From Agrobacterium cucumeris (GTDB lineage: Bacteria; Pseudomonadota; Alphaproteobacteria; Rhizobiales; Rhizobiaceae): 64,000 bases of DNA. The notes below the pieces were generated by a model. It worked only from the letters and a program-made list of their open reading frames with translations, was not told where the DNA came from and made no database searches. Shown in pieces: positions 42,129-52,230 of the stretch (its first letter is position 1; every line of letters starts with the position of its first letter). Location: assembly GCF_030036535.1 (NCBI RefSeq), contig NZ_CP080388.1, forward strand, positions 186,001 through 250,000, read 5' to 3'. A program made the position numbers and the translations under genes.

Positions 42129-43139
42129 TCATTCGGCCGCAAACTGCACTTTCATCGTCGCCGGATCAGACGGTTTTTTCGTAAAAAATGGCAGCATTTC
42201 CGAAAGCGGCAGCCGGTGCGACACCAGCCGCGCCATGACATCGCCATCCGTCTCCAGAATGGCAAGCGCCTGCGGTATGTTGCGGTTCAGCGAATGGGAG
42301 CCGACAAGCTTCAGCTGACGCCGGAAGATTTCGAAAGGCGCCACCGAAATGCGGGCATCCGGCGCGCAGACGCCGAAAAACAGCGCGGTGCCGCCATCCG
42401 CGACCAGCGGGATCATCGCTTCGGCAACGGCGGCAATACCCGTCGCATCGGCCACAAAATCGAAAGACTTCTGCTGCCGCAAGAGCGCTTCCGAGCCGGA
42501 AACCGCCACCTTGAGTCCGAGGCTTTCTGCAAAGGCCAGTCTGCTTTCATTGATATCGGCCATCGTCACCGCTGCAATGCCGCGGGCTTTCAGCGACAGG
42601 GCAAGCAGCAGGCCGATGGGACCGGCGCCGAACACCAGCGCACTCTCCGGCACCACACCATTCTCACTGATGCCAGCGCTCTGCATGCCGTTGACGACGC
42701 AGGCGAGTGGTTCGGCCAGTGCCGCGACATGATAGGGCATCGAACCGATGCCGTGCAGGTGATCCGCGCGCACCACACTGAATTCGGCAAAGCCGCCATT
42801 GTGGGAAACGCCATAGGCCTTCAGCGTGCTGCAAAGGTTGGTCAGCCCCTTCCTGCAGCTGGCGCAGGTGCCGCAGGGCAGATTGGGATCGACGGCCACA
42901 CGGTCACCGGCCCTGAAGCCTGTCACATCGGAAGCCACGGCTGCAACTTCACCGGCATATTCATGGCCGGGGATAACGGGAAACGCACCGTCACCATAAC
43001 GCGCATGCAGCACGTCTATATCGGTGTGGCAAAGCCCCGAAGCCTTGACCCGCACGAGCGCGTGACCCGGCGGCAGATCGGCGACAGGGAGTTCCGCCAG
43101 CACGGCGCGTCCCTTCTCGACGAATTGAATGGCATGCAT
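42129..43139 (-). CDS. Zinc-dependent polyol dehydrogenase, probable D-altritol 5-dehydrogenase
   Basis: This medium-chain dehydrogenase has 336 residues from the ATG at 43139, with GGAG 6 bases upstream; an ATG at 43145 abuts that site. Numbered from the earlier ATG, the catalytic zinc ligands are Cys39, His61 and Glu62, and the four structural zinc cysteines are 91, 94, 97 and 105. By gene order it corresponds to the Agrobacterium enzyme I recall as D-altritol 5-dehydrogenase (Atu3163), which makes D-tagatose for the kinase at 45824. That name rests on memory and synteny; xylitol- or sorbitol-type activity is the alternative. Confidence 0.85.
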   Translation of the reverse strand: MHAIQFVEKGRAVLAELPVADLPPGHALVRVKASGLCHTDIDVLHARYGDGAFPVIPGHEYAGEVAAVASDVTGFRAGDRVAVDPNLPCGTCASCRKGLTNLCSTLKAYGVSHNGGFAEFSVVRADHLHGIGSMPYHVAALAEPLACVVNGMQSAGISENGVVPESALVFGAGPIGLLLALSLKARGIAAVTMADINESRLAFAESLGLKVAVSGSEALLRQQKSFDFVADATGIAAVAEAMIPLVADGGTALFFGVCAPDARISVAPFEIFRRQLKLVGSHSLNRNIPQALAILETDGDVMARLVSHRLPLSEMLPFFTKKPSDPATMKVQFAAE

Positions 43140-43155
43140 GGTCATCTCCGGCTTT

Positions 43156-43926
43156 TCAGCTCATCCAGTTGCCGCCGTCGACATTGTATGTCTGGGCGAG
43201 AATATAATCGCTGTCGGCGGAGGCGAGGAAAACCGCCAGCCCCTTGATATCGTCAGGCGTGGCGAAACGGCCGATCGGCACGGATTTGGCCACCGCCGCC
43301 TTCTTCTCGCCGGGCTTCAAGCCTTCCCACTTTGCGAAATGCGCATCGACCACTTCCCAATGCTCGCCATCCACGACGCCGGGCGCAATGGCGTTGACAT
43401 TGATGCCGTGCTTGACGAGCGCCAGCGCCGCCGACTGCGTGGCGGAAATGATCGCCGCCTTGGAGGCGCAATAAAGCGTCACCAGCGCCTCGCCGCGCCG
43501 GCCGGCCTGGCTTGCCATATTGATGATCTTGCCGCCGCGCGCGCGCTCGATCATGACATTGGAGACAGCCTTCATCATGAACAGCGGCCCCTTGAGATTG
43601 ATGTCGAACACCCGCTCATAGCTCTCTTCGGTAATGCCGTTGATCGGCGCCATATCGAAGATCGCGGCATTGTTGACGAGAATATCGATGCCGCCGAACT
43701 CCTCATCCACCGCCTTCACCACCGCATCGATCTGAGCGAGGTCGGTAACATCCAGCCGCACCGCCTTTGCCGAAGGACCGATGGCGGCGGCAGACGCCGT
43801 GGCGCGGGCAATATCGATATCGGCGATGATGACCTTTGCGCCCTCATCGGCGAAAGCCTGCGCAAAACCAAGGCCGATACCGCGGGCAGCGCCGGTGATC
43901 AGCGCAACCTTGTTGTTCAATCTCAT
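43156..43926 (-). CDS. SDR polyol dehydrogenase, probable galactitol 2-dehydrogenase (L-tagatose-forming)
   Basis: This 256-residue short-chain dehydrogenase has TGAARGIG at residues 11-18, an NAD-selecting Asp36, and catalytic Ser139, Tyr152 and Lys156. It closely resembles sorbitol/galactitol dehydrogenases of the SmoS group. By synteny it corresponds to Atu3164, which I recall as oxidising galactitol to L-tagatose. CGGAGA precedes the ATG. It is followed 10-17 bases later by the altritol dehydrogenase gene. Confidence 0.86.
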   Translation of the reverse strand: MRLNNKVALITGAARGIGLGFAQAFADEGAKVIIADIDIARATASAAAIGPSAKAVRLDVTDLAQIDAVVKAVDEEFGGIDILVNNAAIFDMAPINGITEESYERVFDINLKGPLFMMKAVSNVMIERARGGKIINMASQAGRRGEALVTLYCASKAAIISATQSAALALVKHGINVNAIAPGVVDGEHWEVVDAHFAKWEGLKPGEKKAAVAKSVPIGRFATPDDIKGLAVFLASADSDYILAQTYNVDGGNWMS

Positions 43927-43996
43927 GTCGATCTCCGTGATGCATGGCGGGTCAATTGGCCATGCTCGTTTGTTGTTCGATGCTTTTCCTCACTCC

Positions 43997-44113
43997 CCTC
44001 ATTCCTGTGCTTGTCACAGGAATCCAGCCGACGCGGCTCTCACGCGGCGAGAAAGTCCTTCCAGCCCAAAGACTTGGGCTGACTGGATTCCTGTGACAGG
44101 CACAGGAATGAGG
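43997..44113. repeat. 117-base palindromic intergenic element
   Basis: Terminal inverted repeats of 31 bp (43997-44027 with 44083-44113) match at 30 of 31 positions. Inside is another hairpin built on CAGCCCAA and TTGGGCTG. It lies between the binding-protein stop and the SDR start of the same operon. It has no coding content and looks like a miniature mobile or REP-type element. Confidence 0.75.
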
Positions 44114-44189
44114 GAAGAACTGGCCCTCAATCCCCACCCATGCCGCCCGCCACCAGAAGGCAAACGGGCGGCACGCCGGGAGGACGCGG

Positions 44190-45503
44190 CTACTTGATGT
44201 AGCCCGCGCGGGTCATGTCACGTTCGACCTGTTTCTGCGCGCCTTCGAGCGCCGCATCGACGGTCTGCTGGCCGGAAAGGGCTGCCGCGATCTGCTGGCC
44301 GACAACCGTACCGATGGCCTGGAATTCCGGTATGGCGACGAACTGCACGCCGGTATAGGGCACCGGATCCTTGGTCGGCTTGGACGGATCGGCAGACATG
44401 ATCGCCTTCAGCACCGTATCCGCGAAAGGCGCAGCCTTCTTGTATTCCGGCAGCTCATAGGTGGATTTGCGCGTGCCCGGCGGCACGGCCACCCAGCCTT
44501 CGCTTTCACCAACCGTCTTCACATAGGACTTCGAAGTCGCCCATTTGACGAAGGACTTGGCGGTTTCAAGCTTCTTCGTGCTGTTTGGAATTGCAAGGTT
44601 CCAGGACCACGACCAGCTCGAACCGTTGGGCGTTGCCTCGACCGGAGCACGCGTAAAGGCGGTCTTGTCGGCAACCTGGCTCTGCTTGGGGTCATAAACG
44701 CGGCCCGCCGCCGAGGTGGCGTCGATCCACATGGCGCAACGGCCGGATGAAAACAGCGTCTGGTTTTCGTTGAAGCCGTTGGCGGCCGCACCGGGCGGAC
44801 CGTAGGAGGTCATCAGCGCCACGTAATCCGCAATCGCCTTTTTCCAGGGCTCGCTCGTCAGCTGCGGTTTCCAGTCCATGTCGAACCAGCGGCCGCCATA
44901 GGTATTGATCATGGTGCCGAGGAAGGCCATGTTTTCGCCCCAGCCCGGCTTGCCACGCAGGCATATGCCATATTGCTGTTTCGACTTGTCGGTCAGCTTG
45001 GCGGCGAAATCCTTGATCTGATCGTAGGTCGGATTGTCGGGCATTTTCAGGCCTGCGGCGTCGAACAGATCCTTGCGGTAAAGCGTGAACGAGCTTTCGG
45101 TGTAGAACGGCACGGCGTAAAGCTTGCCGTCAACCGTCAGGCCCTTTTTGATCGGGTCGAGCAGATCGGCGTAATCATAATCGTCGCCGAGATCATCGAC
45201 CGGCGCCAGCCAGCCCTGCTTGCCCCAGATCGGCGCTTCGTAACCGCCAATGGTCATGATGTCGAACTGGCCGCCATTGGTGGCGATGTCGGTGGTGACG
45301 CGTTCGCGCAGAACATTCTCTTCCAGCACGATCCAGTTGATCTTGTTGCCTGTTTCCTTCTCCCAGGCGCTGGAAAGCTTCTGCATGATGATCATGTCGC
45401 CATTGTTGACGGTGGCGATGTTGATCTCTTCCGCCTGCGCCAGCCCGGCCAGAAGCCCGGCCCCAACCACAGACGACGACAGAATTCCAATGAATTTGCT
45501 CAT
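44190..45503 (-). CDS. CUT1 polyol ABC transporter substrate-binding protein
   Basis: This 437-residue periplasmic protein has a signal peptide (MSKFIGILSSSVVGAGLLAG, ending LAQA) and a type 1 sugar-binding fold. It carries ICLRGKPGWG, shared in form with the binding protein at 54161. The ATG at 45503 has AAGGAGG upstream. Its permeases and ATPase are on the other strand at 48212-50932, so the transporter is split across a divergent promoter region. D-altritol and galactitol are the expected ligands from the characterised Agrobacterium system. Confidence 0.9.
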   Translation of the reverse strand: MSKFIGILSSSVVGAGLLAGLAQAEEINIATVNNGDMIIMQKLSSAWEKETGNKINWIVLEENVLRERVTTDIATNGGQFDIMTIGGYEAPIWGKQGWLAPVDDLGDDYDYADLLDPIKKGLTVDGKLYAVPFYTESSFTLYRKDLFDAAGLKMPDNPTYDQIKDFAAKLTDKSKQQYGICLRGKPGWGENMAFLGTMINTYGGRWFDMDWKPQLTSEPWKKAIADYVALMTSYGPPGAAANGFNENQTLFSSGRCAMWIDATSAAGRVYDPKQSQVADKTAFTRAPVEATPNGSSWSWSWNLAIPNSTKKLETAKSFVKWATSKSYVKTVGESEGWVAVPPGTRKSTYELPEYKKAAPFADTVLKAIMSADPSKPTKDPVPYTGVQFVAIPEFQAIGTVVGQQIAAALSGQQTVDAALEGAQKQVERDMTRAGYIK

Positions 45504-45823
45504 GATACCCGCTCCTCCTTTACGGATGTCCACGCATAACAATACATGCGTAAATTTTTTATCTCGCGAAATTGCATCCATTGTCAACATCCAAAAATAA
45601 ATCATCGCGCAACCGAACCGCCCGAAACCCGCATAAATCCTTGTTTACACCGGTATATTCACTTAATAATTTATTATTTCGAGCATTTCCCTTGCTGCAT
45701 TGCAGCAGATATTTCATCCATTAATATATTGACGCGCGTAAACTTTAACTGATATCCGAGAAAACAACAGACCGGAAATGCACCTGCCCGGCAGGACGGC
45801 AGCACATGCTTATGGAGGAGACG
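45504..45823. other. Divergent control region of the altritol/galactitol cluster
   Basis: This 320-base, unusually AT-rich region lies between the binding-protein and kinase genes. It contains the inverted repeat ACGCAT-8nt-ATGCGT (45532-45551), a TTGACG hexamer (45729-45734) with GATATC about 16 bases on, and further GCGTAAA copies (45548-45554 and 45737-45742 region). No gene is visible. It should hold both divergent promoters. Confidence 0.5.
45532..45551. promoter_or_regulatory. Inverted repeat upstream of the polyol binding-protein gene
   Basis: ACGCAT and ATGCGT are perfect 6-bp arms with an 8-base spacer, starting 29 bases upstream of the binding-protein ATG. The position suits a repressor site. 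No binder is assigned; the LacI regulator at 41001 is a candidate. Confidence 0.4.
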
Positions 45824-46813
45824 ATGAGGCAGGCATCTACACTGGCGCCGCAGACCCAGGGCCCGACCATCACGGCCGGCGAAATCCTCGTGGAGATCAT
45901 GGCGACGACGGTGGGAAACGGCTTTCTCGAGCCGCAAACGCTGATCGGCCCTTTCCCGAGCGGCGCACCGGCCATCTTCATCGATCAGGTGGCGCGGTGC
46001 GGCGGAACCGCCGGCATCATTGCCGCAGTCGGTGACGACGATTTCGGCCGCCTCAATGTCGAAAGGCTGCGCCGCGACGGCGTCGATGTCTCGGCAATCG
46101 CCACTATTCCAGATCGCCCGACCGGCAGCGCCTTCGTGCGCTATCGCGAGAACGGCGCGCGCGACTTCGTTTTCAACATCGCCCATTCGGCGGCCAGCGA
46201 AACGCAGATGACCGATGAAGCGCAGGCACTCATCGAAAAAGCCGGCCATGTGCACGTCATGGGATCGGCCTTCGCGATTGCCGGCATTGGCGACATCATT
46301 CTGGCGGCGATCAGACATGTCAGGGCACGTGGCGGTTCGGTGTCTTTCGATCCGAACATCCGCAAGGAACTGGCGCAGGGTGACGAAGGCCGCAGGCTGA
46401 TCGACGATCTGCTTGCCGTCACCGATCTCCTGCTGCCGTCAGGCGAAGAACTTCAGGCCGCCTCCGGTCTGGATGATGAGGCAGCGGCGATAGAAAAGCT
46501 GCTCGCCTCCGGTGTCGGCGAAATCGTGCTGAAACGCGGCGCGAAGGGCGCAAGCCATTTCAGCCGCGCCCATGGGCGCATCGACGCCCCCGGCCTGAAG
46601 GTGGCGGAAATCGACCCGACCGGTGCCGGCGACTGTTTCGGCGCAACCTACCTCACCTGCCGCCGCCTCGGCATGCACCCGGCAAAAGCACTCGCTTACG
46701 CCAATGCATCGGGTGCCCACAACGTCATAAAGCGCGGCCCGATGGAGGGCGCTGCCAGCCTTGCCGAACTCGATGCCTTCATGGCCGCGCAATTGTCGGA
46801 GGAAGTCCTATGA
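45824..46813 (+). CDS. PfkB family sugar kinase, probable tagatose kinase
   Basis: This 329-residue ribokinase-family protein has [21 protein letters not shown] near the N-terminus and the PfkB signature [11 protein letters not shown] with the catalytic Asp. The ATG at 45824 has GGAGGAGA upstream; earlier in-frame ATGs lack it. By synteny it corresponds to the Agrobacterium D-tagatose kinase (D-tagatose to D-tagatose 6-phosphate). It overlaps the epimerase gene by 4 bases. Confidence 0.87.
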   Translation: MRQASTLAPQTQGPTITAGEILVEIMATTVGNGFLEPQTLIGPFPSGAPAIFIDQVARCGGTAGIIAAVGDDDFGRLNVERLRRDGVDVSAIATIPDRPTGSAFVRYRENGARDFVFNIAHSAASETQMTDEAQALIEKAGHVHVMGSAFAIAGIGDIILAAIRHVRARGGSVSFDPNIRKELAQGDEGRRLIDDLLAVTDLLLPSGEELQAASGLDDEAAAIEKLLASGVGEIVLKRGAKGASHFSRAHGRIDAPGLKVAEIDPTGAGDCFGATYLTCRRLGMHPAKALAYANASGAHNVIKRGPMEGAASLAELDAFMAAQLSEEVL

Positions 46814-48087
46814 CCGCCATTCTGGAAAATCTCGCCGCCGCCCGCCGCGCCGGCAAACCCGCGGGCATCACGTCCGTCTGTTCGGCCCACCCCGTCGTCC
46901 TGCGCGCCGCGATCCGCCGCGCCGCAGCCAGCAAGACAGCCGTGCTGATCGAGGCGACCTGCAACCAGGTCAACCATCTCGGTGGTTATACCGGCATGAC
47001 ACCGCGTGATTTCGTTGCCTTCGTCAACAAAATCGCGGCGGAAGAAGGACTGCCCGGCGAACTCCTGATTTTCGGCGGCGATCATCTCGGCCCCAACCCC
47101 TGGCGCAGGGAGAAGGCCGAAGAGGCGCTGACAAAAGCCGCCGCCATGGTCGAGGCCTATGTGGCATCGGGTTTTCGCAAGATTCACCTTGATGCATCGA
47201 TGGGCTGCGCCGGTGAGCCGGCGGCGCTGGATGACGTCACCATCGCCAACCGCGCGGCCAAACTTGCCGCCGTTGCCGAAAAAGCGGCCACCGATGCCGG
47301 CCTGCCCAAACCGCTGTATATTCTCGGCACCGAAGTGCCAGTGCCTGGCGGTGCCGACCATGTGCTCGACACGGTTGCGCCAACGCAGCCGCAGGCGGCG
47401 CGCAACACCATCGACCTTCACCGCGAGATATTCGCGCAGCACGGTCTTTCACAAGCCTTCGAACGGGTCATCGCTTTCGTCGTGCAGCCGGGCGTGGAAT
47501 TCGGCAGCGACAATGTCGTCGCTTACGATCCGCAGGCCGCAGAGGCGCTGAGCGCCGTTCTGGATGGCGAACCGCAGCTGGTGTTCGAGGCCCATTCCAC
47601 CGATTACCAGACCGAGCCTGCCCTTGCCGCACTGGTGCGCGACGGATATCCGATCCTCAAAGTCGGTCCGGGCCTCACCTTCGCTTACCGGGAAGCGCTT
47701 TATGCGCTTGATATGATCGCATCCGAAATGGTCGGCACCTACGGCGACCGGCCGCTGGCGCGGACCATGGAAAAACTGATGTTGAGCGCGCCGGGCGACT
47801 GGCAGGGCCATTACCATGGCGATGACATCACGCTGCGATTGCAGCGCCACTATAGTTACAGCGACCGCATCCGTTATTACTGGACGCGGCCGGAAGCGTT
47901 GCAGGCCGTTTCCGCCTTGCATAAGGCGCTGGATGGGAAGACAATTCCCGAAACCCTGCTGCGCCAGTATCTCGGCGAATTACCGCTCGCAACAGTTGCG
48001 GGCGAAGACGCGGAAGAGATTTTGATCGCGGCTGTGGATCAGGTTCTGGCGACCTATCACGCGGCGACGGGCGAAGGCCGTCACTGA
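46810..48087 (+). CDS. GatZ/KbaZ family protein, probable D-tagatose 6-phosphate 4-epimerase
   Basis: This 425-residue TIM-barrel protein belongs to the family once described as the non-catalytic subunit of tagatose-bisphosphate aldolase. Conserved segments are [29 protein letters not shown] and [12 protein letters not shown]. There is no catalytic partner subunit (GatY/KbaY) in the cluster. The Agrobacterium homologue is recalled as a D-tagatose 6-phosphate 4-epimerase giving D-fructose 6-phosphate, which completes entry into central metabolism. Confidence 0.87.
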   Translation: MTAILENLAAARRAGKPAGITSVCSAHPVVLRAAIRRAAASKTAVLIEATCNQVNHLGGYTGMTPRDFVAFVNKIAAEEGLPGELLIFGGDHLGPNPWRREKAEEALTKAAAMVEAYVASGFRKIHLDASMGCAGEPAALDDVTIANRAAKLAAVAEKAATDAGLPKPLYILGTEVPVPGGADHVLDTVAPTQPQAARNTIDLHREIFAQHGLSQAFERVIAFVVQPGVEFGSDNVVAYDPQAAEALSAVLDGEPQLVFEAHSTDYQTEPALAALVRDGYPILKVGPGLTFAYREALYALDMIASEMVGTYGDRPLARTMEKLMLSAPGDWQGHYHGDDITLRLQRHYSYSDRIRYYWTRPEALQAVSALHKALDGKTIPETLLRQYLGELPLATVAGEDAEEILIAAVDQVLATYHAATGEGRH

Positions 48088-48211
48088 CGGCAATCATGAA
48101 TCCGGATGCCCCTGCGGCAGAGGCCGCCGGAGCGAAATGGGGGAATTGCGAGCGGTATTCATCTGAAGTCCCGCTCAAACTCATAACTGTATCCGTGAGG
48201 GAGGACGACTA

Positions 48212-49084
48212 ATGGCAACTCGAAACACGAGCGGTCTGGCGCGGGTTATGCTTGCGCCATCGGTGCTGTTATTGCTGGTATGGATGATCGTGCCCCTGGC
48301 GATGACGCTGTGGTTCTCGTTCCAGAACTACAATCTCCTCAACCCGGCCAATGTCAGCTTTGCGGGCCTGTTCAATTACCAGTATTTCTACACCGACCCG
48401 GCCTTCTTCCAGTCGATCTGGAACACGTTGCTGATCGTCGGCGGCGTGCTTGCGATCACCGTCATCGGCGGCATCGCCATTGCGCTTCTGCTCGACAATG
48501 ACATTTTCGGCCAGGGCATCGTGCGCATCATGATCATCTCGCCCTTCTTCGTCATGCCGCCGGTGGCCGCATTGGTGTGGAAGAACATGATCATGCATCC
48601 CGGTTACGGCGTGCTCGCCGATCTGTCGCGCTTCTTCGGCCTGCAGCCGGTCGACTGGTTTGCGCAGTTTCCGCTGCTCTCCATCATCATCATCGTCGCC
48701 TGGCAATGGCTGCCCTTTGCGACGCTGATCCTGCTCACCGCGCTGCAGTCGCTCGATGGCGAGCAGAAGGAAGCCGCCGAGATGGATGGCGCCAACTTCG
48801 TCAACCGCTTCATCCATCTGACCCTGCCGCATCTGTCGCGCGCCATCACCGTCGTCATTCTCATCCAGACGATCTTCCTGCTTGGCGTCTACGCGGAAAT
48901 CCTCGTCACCACCAATGGCGGACCGGGTTATGCCTCCACCAACCTCGCCTTCCTCATCTATCGCACCGCACTTCTGGGGTACGACGTCGGCGGCGCTTCG
49001 GCCGGCGGCATCATCGCCGTCATCCTCGCCAATATCGTCGCCATCTTCCTGATGCGCGCCGTCGGCAAGAACCTCGACCGGTAA
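48212..49084 (+). CDS. CUT1 polyol ABC transporter permease (MalF type)
   Basis: This 290-residue permease has six predicted helices and the EAA loop EAAEMDGANFVNRFIHLTLP. GGGAGGA precedes the ATG. A 124-base gap separates it from the epimerase. It partners the permease 12 bases downstream and the binding protein at 44190. Confidence 0.92.
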   Translation: MATRNTSGLARVMLAPSVLLLLVWMIVPLAMTLWFSFQNYNLLNPANVSFAGLFNYQYFYTDPAFFQSIWNTLLIVGGVLAITVIGGIAIALLLDNDIFGQGIVRIMIISPFFVMPPVAALVWKNMIMHPGYGVLADLSRFFGLQPVDWFAQFPLLSIIIIVAWQWLPFATLILLTALQSLDGEQKEAAEMDGANFVNRFIHLTLPHLSRAITVVILIQTIFLLGVYAEILVTTNGGPGYASTNLAFLIYRTALLGYDVGGASAGGIIAVILANIVAIFLMRAVGKNLDR

Positions 49085-49096
49085 AGGGGAAACATC

Positions 49097-49921
49097 ATGG
49101 CCCGCAAGACAACCACACGTGCGAAGATCGGCTTTTCCATCGCGGCCTGGGCCGTGGCGTTGCTGCTGTTCTTCCCGATCCTCTATGCCTTCCTCACCTC
49201 GCTCAAGACCGAGCCGGAGGCAATCGCCGGCTTCAGCCTCATTCCCTCGGGCACGCTTGAGAATTACGTGACGGTCCAGACCCAGCGCGATTACTTCAAG
49301 CCGTTCATGAACTCGGTGGTGCTGTCGCTCGGCTCGACGATCATCGCGCTGATCATCGCCATTCCCGCCGCCTGGGCCATGGCGTTCTCGCCGACCAAAC
49401 GCACCAAGGACATCTTGATGTGGATGCTCTCCACCAAGATGATGCCGGCCGTCGCCGTGCTGGTGCCGATCTATCTGCTCTTCCGCAATGCCGGCCTGCT
49501 CGATACCCGCATTGGCCTCACCATCATGCTCACCTTCATCAACCTGCCGATCGTCATCTGGATGCTCTACACCTACTTCCGGGAAATCCCCGGTGAGATC
49601 CTCGAGGCAGCCCGCATGGATGGCGCATCCCTGTGGAATGAGATCGTGCATGTGCTCACACCAATGGCGGTGCCGGGCATTGCCTCGACGCTGCTCTTAA
49701 ACGTCATCCTTGCCTGGAACGAAGCCTTCTGGACCATCCGGCTGACGACCACCAATGCAGCCCCGCTGACGGCCTTCATCGCCTCCTTCTCGAGCCCACA
49801 GGGGCTGTTCTGGGCAAAACTCTCGGCCGCCTCGATGATGGCGATCGCCCCCATTCTCGTCATCGGCTGGTTCTCGCAGAAACAACTCGTGCGTGGCCTG
49901 ACCTTTGGCGCCGTGAAATAA
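49097..49921 (+). CDS. CUT1 polyol ABC transporter permease (MalG type)
   Basis: This 274-residue permease has six predicted helices and the EAA loop EAARMDGASLWNEIVHVLTP. It closely follows the first permease and precedes the ATPase by 12 bases, in line with one transport operon for altritol and galactitol. Confidence 0.92.
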   Translation: MARKTTTRAKIGFSIAAWAVALLLFFPILYAFLTSLKTEPEAIAGFSLIPSGTLENYVTVQTQRDYFKPFMNSVVLSLGSTIIALIIAIPAAWAMAFSPTKRTKDILMWMLSTKMMPAVAVLVPIYLLFRNAGLLDTRIGLTIMLTFINLPIVIWMLYTYFREIPGEILEAARMDGASLWNEIVHVLTPMAVPGIASTLLLNVILAWNEAFWTIRLTTTNAAPLTAFIASFSSPQGLFWAKLSAASMMAIAPILVIGWFSQKQLVRGLTFGAVK

Positions 49922-49933
49922 GGAACGACAAAC

Positions 49934-50932
<999 letters not shown>

Positions 50933-50983
50933 GTGCTGGCTTTCACAAGGTTTTTCATTCACAGCGGACCCGCAGGCGCGTGG

Positions 50984-51149
50984 GGCTTACCCCCCTCTGC
51001 CCTGCCGGGCATCTCCCCCTCAAGGGGGGAGATCGGCAAGAGGCTCTTTCATCGCTTCACTCGCAAGCTTAGAGATGTGCGAGACTTTGCCGCAGATCGA
51101 TCTCCCCCCTTGAGGGGGAGATGCCCGGCAAGGCAGAGGGGGGTAAGCC
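50984..51149. repeat. 166-base palindrome between convergent ATPase genes
   Basis: Inverted arms of 52 bp (50984-51035 with 51098-51149) match at 51 of 52 positions, separated by 62 bases. Each arm also folds on itself (CTCCCCCTCAAGGGGGGAG). It directly abuts the stop codon of the minus-strand ATPase and lies 51 bases after the plus-strand ATPase. It would form a very stable RNA hairpin in both directions and may serve as a shared terminator. Confidence 0.8.
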
Positions 51150-52226
51150 TCACGCCTCCCCGATCCTCACGCCATTCCGATCAAAGACATGCAGCCTTTC
51201 CTGCGGGAAATCGACCCGCAGGGACTTGCCCGGTTGCAACAATGCCCGGTCCGACGAAAACAGCTTGAAGGGCAATCCATGCACGGTGAGGTGCAGGATG
51301 ACGCCGAGGCCGGTTGGCTCGACCAGATCGACGGTTGCCTCCACACCGCCTTCAGCCGGCGCTACGGTGACATGTTCCGGGCGGATGCCGAGCGTGACCG
51401 GCTCGCCATCAGCGAGGTCCACTTCCCGGCCAAGCGCCAGACGCGTGCCGTCACCCGGCACGACGAAACTGCCGCCATTCTCCTGCACGAGCCGTCCTTC
51501 GAGGAAATTCATGCCGGGCGAACCGATGAAACCGGCGACGAAAAGATTGGCGGGACGATCGTAAAGATCGAGCGGTGCGCCGATCTGCTGCACATGGCCG
51601 GCATTCATGGCGACGATACGTGAGGCAAGCGTCATCGCCTCGATCTGGTCATGGGTGACGTAAACCGAGGTTGCGCCAAGATCGGCATGCATGCGTTTGA
51701 TCTCGGCCCGCATCTGCTCGCGCAGCCGGGCATCGAGGTTGGACAGCGGCTCATCGAACAGGAAGGCTTTTGGCTGGCGCACGATGGCGCGGCCCATGGC
51801 GACGCGCTGACGCTGGCCACCGGAGAGCGCCTTCGGGCGGCGGGCGAGATAGGGATCGAGGCCAAGTTTCGCGGAAGCACCGGCCACCGCCGCCGCGATG
51901 GTTTCCTTCGGGCTGCGGCGCAGGCGCAGGCTATAGCTCATATTGTCGGCAACGCTCATATGCGGATAGAGCGCATAGGACTGGAAGACCATGGCGATAT
52001 CGCGATCCTTCGGCCGGCGATCATTGACACGTTCACCGTCGATGGACAGGTCGCCGGATGTTATCTCTTCAAGGCCGGCGATCATGCGCAGCAGCGTCGA
52101 TTTTCCGCAGCCGGAGGGACCGACGAGGACGATGAACTCGCCATCCCTGATATCAAGATCGACGCCATGCAGCACGGCGAGGTCGCCATAGGTCTTGCCG
52201 ACATTCTTCAGCTCGATGGAAGCCAT
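51150..52226 (-). CDS. CUT1 sugar ABC transporter ATPase (third system)
   Basis: This 358-residue ATPase has the Walker [10 protein letters not shown], the LSGGQRQR signature, [12 protein letters not shown] and VTHDQ, plus a TOBE-type C-terminal domain. It is the last gene of the minus-strand operon with the trans-sulfuration enzyme. The tail ends beside the long palindrome without disruption. Confidence 0.93.
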   Translation of the reverse strand: MASIELKNVGKTYGDLAVLHGVDLDIRDGEFIVLVGPSGCGKSTLLRMIAGLEEITSGDLSIDGERVNDRRPKDRDIAMVFQSYALYPHMSVADNMSYSLRLRRSPKETIAAAVAGASAKLGLDPYLARRPKALSGGQRQRVAMGRAIVRQPKAFLFDEPLSNLDARLREQMRAEIKRMHADLGATSVYVTHDQIEAMTLASRIVAMNAGHVQQIGAPLDLYDRPANLFVAGFIGSPGMNFLEGRLVQENGGSFVVPGDGTRLALGREVDLADGEPVTLGIRPEHVTVAPAEGGVEATVDLVEPTGLGVILHLTVHGLPFKLFSSDRALLQPGKSLRVDFPQERLHVFDRNGVRIGEA

Positions 52227-52230
52227 GGGA

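Noticed and set aside
41310..43247. A 645-codon plus-strand open frame across the LacI gene and the altritol dehydrogenase.
   Set aside because: It runs antisense through two well-supported genes and their gap, and its composition (Arg, His, Gly, Asp) is that of a shadow frame.
43997..44113. A CRISPR-like or transposon gene reading of the palindromic elements.
   Set aside because: The elements have only two inverted arms each, no direct repeats with spacers and no open frame for a transposase, so they are miniature intergenic repeats.
48269..49651. A 460-codon minus-strand frame across the two polyol permeases.
   Set aside because: It is antisense to permeases with correct EAA motifs and is extremely rich in Glu, Asp, Arg and His, as the complement of hydrophobic codons always is.
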